The notes: generated by a model from the letters alone, not told the origin. Shown: positions 1 through 6,297, numbered from the stretch's first letter. The stretch is DNA of 7,986 nucleotides from Firmicutes bacterium UBA4981 (GCA_002398515.1 DGZL01000092.1:1-7986); one strand, 5' to 3'. Numbers and translations: made by a program.

Positions 1-2
1 TC

Positions 3-59
3 GCTGATGGTGTACAGCCGGCCTCTCGCTTTGATGATATTTTCGACTCAGAGGACTGA
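3..59 (+). CDS. Possible C-terminal tail of a gene entering from the left
   Basis: Frame 3 is open from the window edge to a TGA at 57-59. Its last codons read ADGVQPASRFDDIFDSED, an acidic hydrophilic tail of the kind often seen at protein C-termini. Frame 2 stops at once, and frame 1 stays open to a TAA at 139-141 but gives a less protein-like string. Eighteen codons cannot identify a family, so this is only a candidate. If real, the gene converges on the minus-strand gene ending at 151, which fits the hairpin region between them. Confidence 0.3.
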   Translation, partial: ADGVQPASRFDDIFDSED

Positions 60-61
60 TA

Positions 62-107
62 ATGGCGTGGAGCGAAGACCCTCTGCTCCGACGGAGCCAC
101 TAGCCAT
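62..107. terminator. Hairpin region between convergent gene ends
   Basis: ATGGCGTGG (62-70) can pair with CCAC (97-100) and GCCAT (103-107), leaving a 2-nt bulge. Inside it, GCTCC (85-89) can pair either with GGAGC at 69-73 or with GGAGC at 93-97. The hairpin lies between the stop at 57-59 and the minus-strand stop at 151-153, where a shared terminator would be expected. There is no clear U-tract on either side, so an intrinsic terminator is unproven. Confidence 0.3.
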
Positions 108-150
108 CATCCATCTGCTGGACATGTTTACGAGGCCATAATCCCTTAGA

Positions 151-600
151 TTACTTGTCTGCGACTTCAATGACCAACGATTCCCACGGCTCTAACGTAC
201 GGGTCCAAACCTCATGTGCACCCCAGTTGCCGGTGGATTCGTCTCCGTAGCGCATTAGCGTGCCAATGTGTAAGTCTACCCAGAAGTAGTCCAAAGCTTT
301 ATTCTCGGAGATTCCCTGCGCCAGTTCGCTGGGAGTAGCTGCGCTATTGAGGTGTCCGAGTTCTTGGTATCCGCGGACACGTAAATCCATGTGCAAGCTT
401 GCATCTGAGATCACGAAGAGTAAGCTATCATCCGGCCCTGCCCGCTCAGTATCGAGCGCAGGCGGCTTGTTAAAACTCCATGCCTCCAACAGAATCCATA
501 GCTCCCCCTTGTAGAGCTCAAGTGCCCTTCTCATAGGTTCTTCGTATTGGTTTCGGCTTAATCTATCAATAAAGCCGTCCCAATGCCACTCAGAATCCAT
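151..600 (-). CDS. Hypothetical protein, about 149 aa, divergent from the operon
   Basis: I do not recognise this family. The reading frame is open up to an ATG at 777 (208 aa), with further ATGs at 693 and 678. I prefer the ATG at 600 because AAGGGAAG lies four bases upstream (605-612 on the minus strand), while the other starts have no well-placed SD. The residues just before it (YTGFYIEKGFGRA) look fairly protein-like, however, so a longer form starting near 678-693 is possible. The 149-aa product starts MDSEWHWDGFIDRL and is rich in W, E, D and L. It has no signal peptide or membrane segment. A helical first half appears to be followed by a more strand-like C-terminal half ending WESLVIEVADK. 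It is transcribed away from the transport operon, and nothing in it links it to that pathway. A soluble cytoplasmic protein is likely. Confidence 0.6.
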   Translation of the reverse strand: MDSEWHWDGFIDRLSRNQYEEPMRRALELYKGELWILLEAWSFNKPPALDTERAGPDDSLLFVISDASLHMDLRVRGYQELGHLNSAATPSELAQGISENKALDYFWVDLHIGTLMRYGDESTGNWGAHEVWTRTLEPWESLVIEVADK

Positions 601-612
601 TATACTTCCCTT
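601..612 (-). promoter_or_regulatory. Ribosome binding site supporting the start at 600
   Basis: On the minus strand the bases before the ATG at 598-600 read AAGGGAAGTATA. The purine-rich AAGGGA core sits about six bases from the start. No comparable site precedes the ATGs at 678, 693 or 777, so this decides the start chosen for the minus-strand gene. Confidence 0.45.
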
Positions 613-902
613 AGGTATTCCGGGAACTGTGGCGACCGCGCGTCCAAAGCCCTTCTCTATATAGAAACCGGTATACATGTTTGGAGATGACATTCCATCC
701 AATTGAAGACGAGAAGTGAGCAGTTTTTTCCTTCGAATTCTGCAGTTGGTATCTGGGAGACATTTGACGCTCGGCAAACGCTGGGAGGGCGATGAGAATC
801 ACGTCAGCAATCACAATGCTTGAAGGGTCGCGCAGCACCATATTCTTCCGGCATTGACTCTACCACTCATGGTTTTCTTCTCAATTGGACCGTGAACTGC
901 AG

Positions 903-922
903 AGGACTGAGTAAGGACTGAG
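903..922 (+). repeat. Tandem 9-mer AGGACTGAG, two copies
   Basis: AGGACTGAG occurs at 903-911 and again at 914-922, offset by 11 bp or about one helical turn. That spacing would put both copies on the same DNA face, as expected for paired activator half-sites, about 70-85 bp upstream of the -35 box. The role is inferred, and the repeat is short enough to be chance. Confidence 0.35.
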
Positions 923-936
923 GAAAGTCAACGGGG

Positions 937-1001
937 GTACGGGGGACAGCACCGAGTGCCGTACGGGCGATGGGGGGCGGCCGCCTCTTGACGTGTACGG
1001 G
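937..1001 (+). repeat. GTACGGG direct repeat, three copies
   Basis: The 7-mer GTACGGG is found at 937-943, 961-967 and 995-1001. The first two are 24 bp apart and the last two 34 bp apart. The third copy lies in the spacer of the promoter at 988-1016, so a protein bound there would compete with RNA polymerase. Three copies in 65 bp is notable for a 7-mer, but no binding protein can be named from sequence. Confidence 0.4.
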
Positions 1002-1016
1002 AAAGAGGGTTATACT
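988..1016 (+). promoter_or_regulatory. Sigma70-type promoter for the regulator (and possibly the operon)
   Basis: TTGACG at 988-993 is followed by exactly 17 bases and then TATACT at 1011-1016, one mismatch from consensus in each box. Transcription would start near 1023, giving a leader of about 35 nt before the regulator's start codon. It is the best promoter I see in the window. No terminator is visible between gntR and tctC, so it could also drive the transport operon. Confidence 0.7.
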
Positions 1017-1050
1017 TGTCTCAAAACTAACATACTAGAATACAAGTATG
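1012..1050. promoter_or_regulatory. Inverted repeat over the -10 box and start site: candidate operator
   Basis: ATACTTGT (1012-1019) and ACAAGTAT (1042-1049) are perfect 8-bp inverted copies, 22 bp apart. A second overlapping dyad pairs CATACT (1031-1036) with AGTATG (1045-1050). The left arm overlaps the -10 box and the right arm ends just before the gntR start codons. GntR-family regulators commonly bind short dyads of the TNGT/ACNA type and often control their own gene, so autoregulation by the adjacent protein is the natural reading. Which dyad is the true site cannot be settled here. Confidence 0.5.
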
Positions 1051-1057
1051 TCAGAGG

Positions 1058-1798
1058 ATGATGGCTTTCATGAGAAAGAGAGGCATTACGATATCTGAAC
1101 GTAATACCAAGGCAGACTCCGTATATTCAGAACTGCGTAGGAGGATTGTCGAAGCTGAGCTTGCGCCTGGTGAGAAGCTGTCAGAAGAACGCATTGCAGG
1201 AGAGTTCAACGTCAGTAGATCTCCGGTGAAGGAAGCCTTAACGCGCCTTGCAGCCGAGGAGCTCGTAGAAATCTACCCCCAAGTAGGCTCAATCGTATCC
1301 CCGTTATCCACAGAGAAATACCGGGACGTTCTGGAGATGCGACTGCTGCTTGAGCCGTACACTGCAGAGAAAGCAGCCTTGAAAGTTACCGATGAGGCCC
1401 TCCAAGAACTACAAGCACTTCTTGACGACATCGCAGGAGAAGCGCCCGGCACTCGAGCTTACGCCATCAAACTATGGAAGATAGATGACCGGCTACATGA
1501 AGCACTGCGAAAAGCTACAGGTAACAGAGAGATTGATACTCTGCTTGAGGGGTACCACAGCTACGTACATAGAACTCGAGTAGCCACCGGCCTGTGGGCG
1601 GATCGTCTCTTGCCGTCTCTTTCTGAAATCAGAGCGATTTTTGATGCACTTAAGCGCCGTAGCCCTACCGATGCCCGTGAAGCAATGAAAATTCACATCA
1701 GCAACATCCGAAAAGCATATGAGAAAATCTGCGAACTGCAAGATAAAAACAATAAGTCATCAGAGACCTACGGAGGACAGGAGTCCTCAGTCAATTAG
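1058..1798 (+). CDS. GntR family transcriptional regulator, FadR/FCD subfamily
   Basis: This is a DNA-binding regulator expected to sense a small acid or metabolite of the adjacent pathway. Residues about 18-82 form the winged helix-turn-helix: SVYSELRRRIVEAELAPGEKL, then LSEERIAGEFNVSRSPVKEAL with the recognition helix, then the wing around VEIYPQVGSIV. Residues about 88-225 are the all-helical FCD ligand domain. The D-x3-H pair is present (D143, H147) and so is the last histidine (H213). The middle ligand, normally in an EHRAI-type motif, is Ile191 (EIRAIFDAL), so metal binding is probably altered. At 246 aa the length is usual for the family. The start is uncertain: AGAGG (1053-1057) abuts ATG 1058, is 3 nt from ATG 1061 and 12 nt from ATG 1070, and the last may be the real one. 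It lies 117 bp upstream of tctC on the same strand and probably controls that operon and itself. Confidence 0.92.
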   Translation: MMAFMRKRGITISERNTKADSVYSELRRRIVEAELAPGEKLSEERIAGEFNVSRSPVKEALTRLAAEELVEIYPQVGSIVSPLSTEKYRDVLEMRLLLEPYTAEKAALKVTDEALQELQALLDDIAGEAPGTRAYAIKLWKIDDRLHEALRKATGNREIDTLLEGYHSYVHRTRVATGLWADRLLPSLSEIRAIFDALKRRSPTDAREAMKIHISNIRKAYEKICELQDKNNKSSETYGGQESSVN

Positions 1799-1821
1799 CG
1801 ATCAAGAGGCATGTAGACGTC

Positions 1822-1832
1822 AAGGAGGTGAT
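1822..1832 (+). promoter_or_regulatory. Eleven-base anti-SD match in the gntR-tctC gap
   Basis: AAGGAGGTGAT matches the complement of the conserved 16S rRNA 3' end over 11 bases, longer than any other ribosome site in this window. It is 84 nt upstream of the tctC start and so does not serve tctC. It is well placed for the GTG at 1835, six bases after the GGAGG core. It could act as the site of a leader peptide or as a ribosome docking site. Confidence 0.5.
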
Positions 1833-1834
1833 GG

Positions 1835-1909
1835 GTGAGGTTATCCTTTGTTGTTTGGGTACCGTTTTACTTAAGTCAGAAGAAGGTTACCTATCTAAGG
1901 AGGCGTTGA
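1835..1909 (+). CDS. Candidate 24-codon leader peptide upstream of tctC
   Basis: A GTG at 1835 opens a 24-codon frame ending at TGA 1907-1909, six bases before the tctC ATG. The peptide begins MRLSFVVWVPFYLS and ends in a basic stretch (YLRRR), so it is hydrophobic then positively charged. Its ribosome site is very strong (AAGGAGG at 1822-1828, 6-nt spacing). Its last codons run through the tctC SD (TAAGGAGG, 1896-1903), so a ribosome translating it would cover that site, which would allow coupling or attenuation. No homology is known to me, and a short frame like this could arise by chance. Confidence 0.28.
   Translation: MRLSFVVWVPFYLSQKKVTYLRRR
1897..1903 (+). promoter_or_regulatory. Ribosome binding site of tctC
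   Basis: AAGGAGG at 1897-1903 precedes the ATG at 1916 with 12 intervening bases, somewhat longer than ideal. It is a full-strength SD, consistent with the high expression needed for a binding protein. Confidence 0.75.
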
Positions 1910-1915
1910 TTCATT

Positions 1916-2896
1916 ATGAAGAACAGAATTGTTGTTGTGCTTCTAGTAGCTTTGATGGTAACTAATGGCCTGGTTCTGGGAACTCTCCCTGCGTTTGCAT
2001 CTACTTTTCCCACCAAAGAGATCAAAGTAATCGTGCCCTGGAGCCCGGGTGGCGCAACTGACGTCATGGTGAGAGCGCTGCAACCGATATTCAAGTCAAA
2101 GTTCGGTGCAAACCTTGTCGTGCTTAACAAGCCCGGAGGATCCAGCGCAGTGGGACTTACCGAGATGATAGCTGCAAAACCCGACGGGTACACTATAGGA
2201 ATAGCCTCCAGCTCTATCTTAAGCCTGATGGCGCTTAACGAGGTGCCGTGGCGGACAGACAAATTCACCAACATAGCCCTGGTATCCGAGGATCCCCTCA
2301 TTCTCATTGTGAAAGCTGACGGAAAGTTTAAATCCCTCGATGACTACATGAAAGCAGTCGTAGAAAACCCCGGCAAAATAACAGTCGGTACTCCCGGCAG
2401 CCGTAACGTAAACCATTGCATGTCCTTGTTAGCTGCTGAAGCTGCAGGTGCCGAAATCAGACACGTCCCGTTCGGAGGCGCATCAGACGCGTTAGCTGCT
2501 CTCCTAGGCGGACATATCGATTCAGTGGTTGCGAAACCCAATGACGCTATGGGCCAGTTAAGATCCGGCGATGCCAAAGCCATCGGCGTGTTCATGGATC
2601 AGAGATCCCCGGCATTACCTGATGTCCCCTCATTCAAAGAGGAAGGATATGATGTGTTCAAGTACGGGAAAATGGCTCAGGTTTCGTTCATGGTCGCTCC
2701 TGCCGGAGTTCCCAAGGATGTTCAAGAGAAGCTTGCCTCAATGTTCAATGAAGTCCTAACGAGTGAAGAGTTCCAGAAGTTAGCCAAAAATAACGGCTTC
2801 ATAGCAGAACCGGTTGTCGGTGATGAACTTGACGCATACATCACCGATCTGTACGGCTCTTTAGAGAACATAGCAAAGAAAGCGTTTGCCGAGTAA
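1916..2896 (+). CDS. tctC: Tripartite tricarboxylate transporter substrate-binding protein (Bug/TctC family)
   Basis: This is the extracytoplasmic receptor of the TctCBA transporter. It binds an organic acid and delivers it to the TctA/TctB membrane pair. The signal peptide has a basic start (MKNR), a hydrophobic core (residues 5-22) and an AFA|S cleavage site after residue 28. No lipobox cysteine is present, so the mature protein should be soluble in a periplasm. The first ligand loop, VPWSPGGATDVMVRAL (40-55), matches the family's P-x-x-P-G-G-x-x-D motif. The second-domain loop is GTPGSRNVNHCMSLLAAEAAG (158-178), followed by HVPFGGASDALAALLGGHID (183-202). The 326-aa length is typical. Bug proteins bind citrate, tartrate, dicarboxylates, aromatic acids and more, so family alone does not give the ligand. 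Gene order C-B-A is the usual one. The 148-bp gap to tctB holds a strong hairpin that may raise tctC levels over tctBA. Confidence 0.95.
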   Translation: MKNRIVVVLLVALMVTNGLVLGTLPAFASTFPTKEIKVIVPWSPGGATDVMVRALQPIFKSKFGANLVVLNKPGGSSAVGLTEMIAAKPDGYTIGIASSSILSLMALNEVPWRTDKFTNIALVSEDPLILIVKADGKFKSLDDYMKAVVENPGKITVGTPGSRNVNHCMSLLAAEAAGAEIRHVPFGGASDALAALLGGHIDSVVAKPNDAMGQLRSGDAKAIGVFMDQRSPALPDVPSFKEEGYDVFKYGKMAQVSFMVAPAGVPKDVQEKLASMFNEVLTSEEFQKLAKNNGFIAEPVVGDELDAYITDLYGSLENIAKKAFAE

Positions 2897-2930
2897 CATG
2901 ACTTTCACATTTTGAACCTCTCTCGAAAGA

Positions 2931-2981
2931 GGGCCTATTGCCCGGCTGCGGAATCATGGTATAACCCCGGGCGATAGGCCC
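2931..2981 (+). other. Long intercistronic hairpin between tctC and tctB
   Basis: The 15-nt arms at 2931-2945 and 2967-2981 pair along their whole length, with a single G-U wobble, around a 21-nt loop. The arms begin GGGCCTATTG and CCGGGCGATA. A smaller 5-bp stem, CCTCT/AGAGG, precedes it at about 2918-2933 and partly overlaps. No run of T follows the second arm, so it is not a classical intrinsic terminator. Hairpins after a binding-protein gene often protect the upstream message from 3' exonucleases or cause partial termination, which would yield more TctC than TctBA. Confidence 0.65.
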
Positions 2982-3031
2982 CTAGGCTCCAGAGTATAAT
3001 CTCAACGTCGCGGCAAGACTCTGAACTTCTC

Positions 3032-3039
3032 GGAGGTGA
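3032..3039 (+). promoter_or_regulatory. Ribosome binding site that places tctB at a TTG start
   Basis: GGAGGTGA at 3032-3039 includes the GTG at 3036, which therefore cannot be the start. The in-frame TTG at 3045 is eight bases after the GGAGG core, an ideal spacing, and is taken as the tctB start. Confidence 0.7.
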
Positions 3040-3044
3040 ACGCA

Positions 3045-3569
3045 TTGAGAAAAGTAAATCTTGCGGAAGCAATCGTATCGCTTGTGTTAATCACGGTGGC
3101 CGGCATGTTTCTTGTTGTGTCCACGTCAATACCCCATTCATCCTTGGCGGATCCCCTGGGCCCGACTGCATTTCCGCAAGCAGTATTTTGGATGATTATC
3201 GTACTATGTATGTGTCTTACCGTGATACCGGGTATTTGGCAATTGGTATCGACACGTTCAACCAGGCGCAAGCCTCGAGAGGAGACTGCGCGGAAGAGGC
3301 CGGCATACCGCCGATTCATGGAGTCCGGCGACGCGCCTGCATTACTCACGGCAATCTTGCTTGTACTCTACCTCCTGGTTTGGCGAGTGCTCGGGTTTGC
3401 ACTAACTTCATTGATATTTATTTGGTCCCTGTCATTAATCTTGTCTCCGAAAGATCAACGATCCGCCCTCAAAAGCTTACTGGTGGCGGTTTTCGTTACA
3501 GCAATAATTTATGTAGCGTTCGTGCATGGATTTCGCGTTGACTTACCTCAGTTTGCATTGTTTGGGTAG
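3045..3569 (+). CDS. tctB: Tripartite tricarboxylate transporter small membrane subunit TctB
   Basis: This is the small, poorly conserved membrane component of the TctCBA secondary transporter (DUF1468/TctB family). From the TTG start the protein has 174 aa, usual for the family. Hydrophobic segments lie at about 7-26, 46-66, 98-133 (probably two spans) and 143-161. A basic cytoplasmic stretch (STRRKPREETARKR) follows the second one. The motif DPLGPTAFPQ after the first span is the family's typical GP-x-x-FP signature. The C-terminus ends in a short aromatic tail (LPQFALFG). It is followed 24 bp later by tctA. The protein has no known catalytic role of its own and is required together with TctA for transport. 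Confidence 0.9.
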   Translation: MRKVNLAEAIVSLVLITVAGMFLVVSTSIPHSSLADPLGPTAFPQAVFWMIIVLCMCLTVIPGIWQLVSTRSTRRKPREETARKRPAYRRFMESGDAPALLTAILLVLYLLVWRVLGFALTSLIFIWSLSLILSPKDQRSALKSLLVAVFVTAIIYVAFVHGFRVDLPQFALFG

Positions 3570-3593
3570 AGCGAAGCTAGGGAGGGAGAACAG

Positions 3594-5099
3594 ATGTCAG
3601 GAGTGGGTTCGGCTCTTAGCCAGGTCTTTGCAATTGCATCTAATCCCAGCATTCTTTTGTATACATTCATCGGAACCGGCATCGGGCTGATATTCGGGGC
3701 GCTTCCGGGGTTGACAGCCACCATGGGGACGGCGATTTTGGTGCCGTTTACATTCAGCATGCCTGTGGCTGAGGCCTTCGGTATGCTGCTTGGAGTGTAC
3801 TGCGGAGGAATAGCAGGTGGCGCAGTATCAGCGACTCTTCTTAATATCCCCGGAACACCCTCGTCCGTAGTGACTACGCTGGACGGCTATCCCATGGCAA
3901 GGAAAGGCCAAGCTGCTAAAGCCCTTGGCTGGGCGGTAACAGCTTCAGGTGTAGGGGGTTTCATAAGTTGGCTTGCATTAGTCCTCATTGCCCCGCAAGC
4001 TGCAAGATTTGCACTTCGGTTCGGTCCGCCTGAATATGCTATGCTGGCGGTCATGGGCCTTACAATAATTGCGAGCATATCCGGCAAATCGATAGCCAAA
4101 GGCATAATAGCAGGCCTTGTCGGACTTTGGCTGTCCTTTGTCGGCGTGGATCCGATCGTTGGTAACTTCCGATTCACATTCAACCAGATTCCACTTATGA
4201 GCGGAATCTCAGTAATGCCGGCTCTTATCGGATTTTTTGCCATCCCTGAGATACTTAGCGGAACCAGGACTTCATATGAAGCTGTGAAGGCACAGGTTAC
4301 CAGCAGAGAGATGTTTCCCACACTCCGTGAGCTCTGGGAGCATGCCGGTAACCTTATCAGATCAAGCATTATCGGTACTTTTATTGGGATAATTCCTGCC
4401 ACAGGCGGAAACATTGCAGCTTTCCTTGCTTATGATCAAGCCAAGAGATTCTCGAAGCATCCTGAGAAGTTCGGCGAAGGAATTCCCGACGGTGTCATTG
4501 CATCTGAAGCTGCAAATAACGGTGTGACCGGCGGAGCATTGATCCCCATGCTGACCCTGGGAATTCCGGGTGACAGTGTTACAGCGGTTCTTTTGGGCGC
4601 TCTGATAATACACGGCCTCCAGCCCGGCCCCGGCCTGTTTAAGGAACATATAGATGTTATTTACTCAGTATTTACGACCTTGCTTATTGCTAACATCTTT
4701 ATGGTGGCAATTATGTTCATTGGAATTCGCGGATTCGTCAAGATCCTAAATGTCCCGAAACATTTTCTTACGCCCATCTTGATAGTCCTTTGCCTTGTCG
4801 GATCCTACGCGATAAATAACAGTTTCTTTGATGTTTGGGTTACTTTGGTGCTCGGACTCTTCGGATACCTAATGACCCTGGCCAAGTTCCCAATGGCCCC
4901 GATAGTCCTGGGTCTTGTGTTAGGCAGGCTGCTGGAAGGGGAGTGCAGGCGCTCTCTCATTCTAAGCGGCGGATCCTGGAGCATCTTTGTGACCAGACCT
5001 ATATCGTTAGTACTACTTATCATATCCATGGCCTTTGTTTTCGGCCCTTATGTGTCCAGGGCTGTCCAAAATCATAATCAAAGGCGACAAGCAGCATAA
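3594..5099 (+). CDS. tctA: Tripartite tricarboxylate transporter large membrane subunit TctA
   Basis: This is the large permease subunit that carries the organic acid across the inner membrane, presumably driven by an ion gradient. At 501 aa with many hydrophobic spans it has standard TctA length. Two related halves are visible. The first has GALPGLTATMG (35-45) and NIPGTPSSVVTTLDGYPMA (84-102). The second has GIIPATGG (265-272) and the matching stretch SEAANNGVTGGALIPMLTLG with IPGDSVTAVLLGAL (304-336). The paired G-x-x-P-(G/A) loops are the conserved membrane signatures of the family and probably line the substrate path. The ATG at 3594 has a good SD (AGGGAGGG, from 3579). The 18-bp gap to the next gene, filled by another SD, shows that the transporter and the enzymes are in one operon. 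Confidence 0.96.
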   Translation: MSGVGSALSQVFAIASNPSILLYTFIGTGIGLIFGALPGLTATMGTAILVPFTFSMPVAEAFGMLLGVYCGGIAGGAVSATLLNIPGTPSSVVTTLDGYPMARKGQAAKALGWAVTASGVGGFISWLALVLIAPQAARFALRFGPPEYAMLAVMGLTIIASISGKSIAKGIIAGLVGLWLSFVGVDPIVGNFRFTFNQIPLMSGISVMPALIGFFAIPEILSGTRTSYEAVKAQVTSREMFPTLRELWEHAGNLIRSSIIGTFIGIIPATGGNIAAFLAYDQAKRFSKHPEKFGEGIPDGVIASEAANNGVTGGALIPMLTLGIPGDSVTAVLLGALIIHGLQPGPGLFKEHIDVIYSVFTTLLIANIFMVAIMFIGIRGFVKILNVPKHFLTPILIVLCLVGSYAINNSFFDVWVTLVLGLFGYLMTLAKFPMAPIVLGLVLGRLLEGECRRSLILSGGSWSIFVTRPISLVLLIISMAFVFGPYVSRAVQNHNQRRQAA

Positions 5100-5117
5100 A
5101 CCGGAGGGATAGTTGCC

Positions 5118-6254
5118 GTGAAAATCAAAGAAGTTGTAGCATATCCATTATCTTGCAGGTTTGACGGGGCCAGTATGCGTTTCGGAGTGGGGAACGTAGT
5201 AAAGCGCGATTGTGTCCTCGTTAAGATAACATGTGACGACGGAACAGTGGGCTGGGGAGAGTCCCATCATGCGTTAACACCTACCAGTATCGCAGAGCTC
5301 GTAAACTCCAGTCTTGCACCTATCGTGATAGGGTGCGATCCCTTTGATACTGAGGGGATTTGGGCGAAGATATATCGTCGCCAAATTGCGACCCACGGCG
5401 CAGGCACAGCCGCTGTAATAGCTATGAGCGGTATCGACATAGCGTTGTGGGATATCAAAGGAAAAGTCTTAGGACTCCCGGTGTACCGACTCATGGGGGG
5501 ATCCAAAAGGAAGATTCGCGCCTATGCAGGCGGTTTGAGCCTCGGATACGAAGAGGATCTTGCCACCTTGGAAAAGAGTGTAGGAGACTACGTGAGCCAA
5601 GGTTACACAGCAATCAAGCTCCGTGTCGGCCATGACGCGAAAGATGATGCAAGAAGGGTGGGGCACCTTCGAAAGACCTTTGGTCCGGACCTAGATATAG
5701 CAGTTGATGCTGCTACTCGTTACACGATATGGGATATTCCCGTTGTTGCGGACTACTGCAATGAATACAATGTTTTCTGGCTGGAAGAACCCTTTACTCC
5801 TGATGACATCGATACGTACTTAAGATTCAGAACTTACTCCAACACTATGCTCGCATGGGGAGAGAACAACTACACTAAGTATGCTTTCAAAGACCTTCTT
5901 TCAAAAGATGCAGTGGATGTTGTACAAGCGGACTGCACGAAGTCCGGAGGCTTAACAGAAGTCAAGAAGATTGCAGACATGACTGAAGCATTTCACAGAC
6001 TACTCTCTCCGCATACGAGTCAGACCATACTAAGCGCTGCTGCCAATACACACTTAATGTGCTGTACACCTAATGCACTAATCTTTGAAGCGGATCTAGC
6101 TCCTATCAATCCATTTAGGGATCTTCTGGCCAGAAATCCTATTAGAGTAGTTGACGGCTATATAGAGCCTACTGACGAACCTGGACTGGGTCTTGACATA
6201 GATGAGTCGATAATTGATAAGTATCCCGGAGTACGAGGGTCAGCATACGTATAA
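5118..6254 (+). CDS. Mandelate racemase/muconate lactonizing enzyme family protein, probable acid-sugar dehydratase
   Basis: A member of the enolase superfamily, which removes the proton next to a carboxylate with help from Mg2+. It starts at a GTG with GGAGGGA eight bases upstream, and its 378 aa is normal. The N-terminal capping domain covers about 1-125 (KITCDDGTVGWGES at 36-49) and the barrel follows. Catalytic positions by alignment with mandelate racemase are K167-L-R169; metal ligands D197, E223 (in LEEP) and E249 (in WGEN); the D272/H299 dyad (QADCTKSGG, SPHTS); and E324. Two positions deviate: Arg169 where mandelate racemase has its second Lys base, and Ala199 where Asn usually follows the first metal ligand (D-x-N). 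The intact Asp-His dyad points to dehydration or epimerisation of a hydroxy acid. Together with a glycerate kinase and an enolase-like gene, a sugar-acid dehydratase is most likely, but the substrate cannot be read from sequence. Confidence 0.9.
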   Translation: MKIKEVVAYPLSCRFDGASMRFGVGNVVKRDCVLVKITCDDGTVGWGESHHALTPTSIAELVNSSLAPIVIGCDPFDTEGIWAKIYRRQIATHGAGTAAVIAMSGIDIALWDIKGKVLGLPVYRLMGGSKRKIRAYAGGLSLGYEEDLATLEKSVGDYVSQGYTAIKLRVGHDAKDDARRVGHLRKTFGPDLDIAVDAATRYTIWDIPVVADYCNEYNVFWLEEPFTPDDIDTYLRFRTYSNTMLAWGENNYTKYAFKDLLSKDAVDVVQADCTKSGGLTEVKKIADMTEAFHRLLSPHTSQTILSAAANTHLMCCTPNALIFEADLAPINPFRDLLARNPIRVVDGYIEPTDEPGLGLDIDESIIDKYPGVRGSAYV

Positions 6255-6283
6255 GCCCGGTAATCACACTCTCACAGTGGTGA

Positions 6284-6291
6284 GGGGAGGG
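6284..6291 (+). promoter_or_regulatory. Ribosome binding site that places the glycerate kinase at a TTG start
   Basis: GGGGAGGG at 6284-6291 is six bases before TTG 6298-6300. The earlier in-frame starts (ATG 6214, inside the preceding gene, and GTG 6277 and 6280) have no SD. The TTG start also removes 28 residues that have no counterpart in the family. Confidence 0.7.
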
Positions 6292-6297
6292 TATACT

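Larger units (their letters stand above)
778..1010. other. Divergent intergenic control region
   Basis: No convincing gene lies between the minus-strand gene and the regulator at 1058. Part of 601-777 may be extra N-terminal coding sequence of the minus-strand gene. The stretch from about 900 to 1001 is G-rich on the plus strand and holds two sets of short direct repeats, listed separately. A promoter facing right starts at 988. I found no clear promoter facing left for the minus-strand gene. Confidence 0.5.

Noticed and set aside
611..841. 76-codon minus-strand open frame near the divergent region
   Set aside because: It is out of frame with the hypothetical gene, overlaps its upstream part, lacks a ribosome site and shows no domain.
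1869..1876. ACTTAAGT palindrome as a second operator
   Set aside because: It shares only ACTT/AAGT with the dyad at 1012-1049 and is too short to claim.
2995..3000. Perfect TATAAT upstream of tctB
   Set aside because: No -35-like hexamer lies 16-18 bp upstream and there is no extended TGn. It is probably chance, although a weak internal promoter cannot be excluded.
3887..4414. 175-codon minus-strand open frame opposite tctA
   Set aside because: It lies wholly inside the strongly conserved tctA gene and reads like its antisense (rich in P, A, S and I), with no recognisable domain.
6214..6297. ATG at 6214 as the glycerate kinase start
   Set aside because: It overlaps the preceding gene by 41 bp, has no SD and adds 28 residues without family counterpart. 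TTG 6298 has an ideal site.
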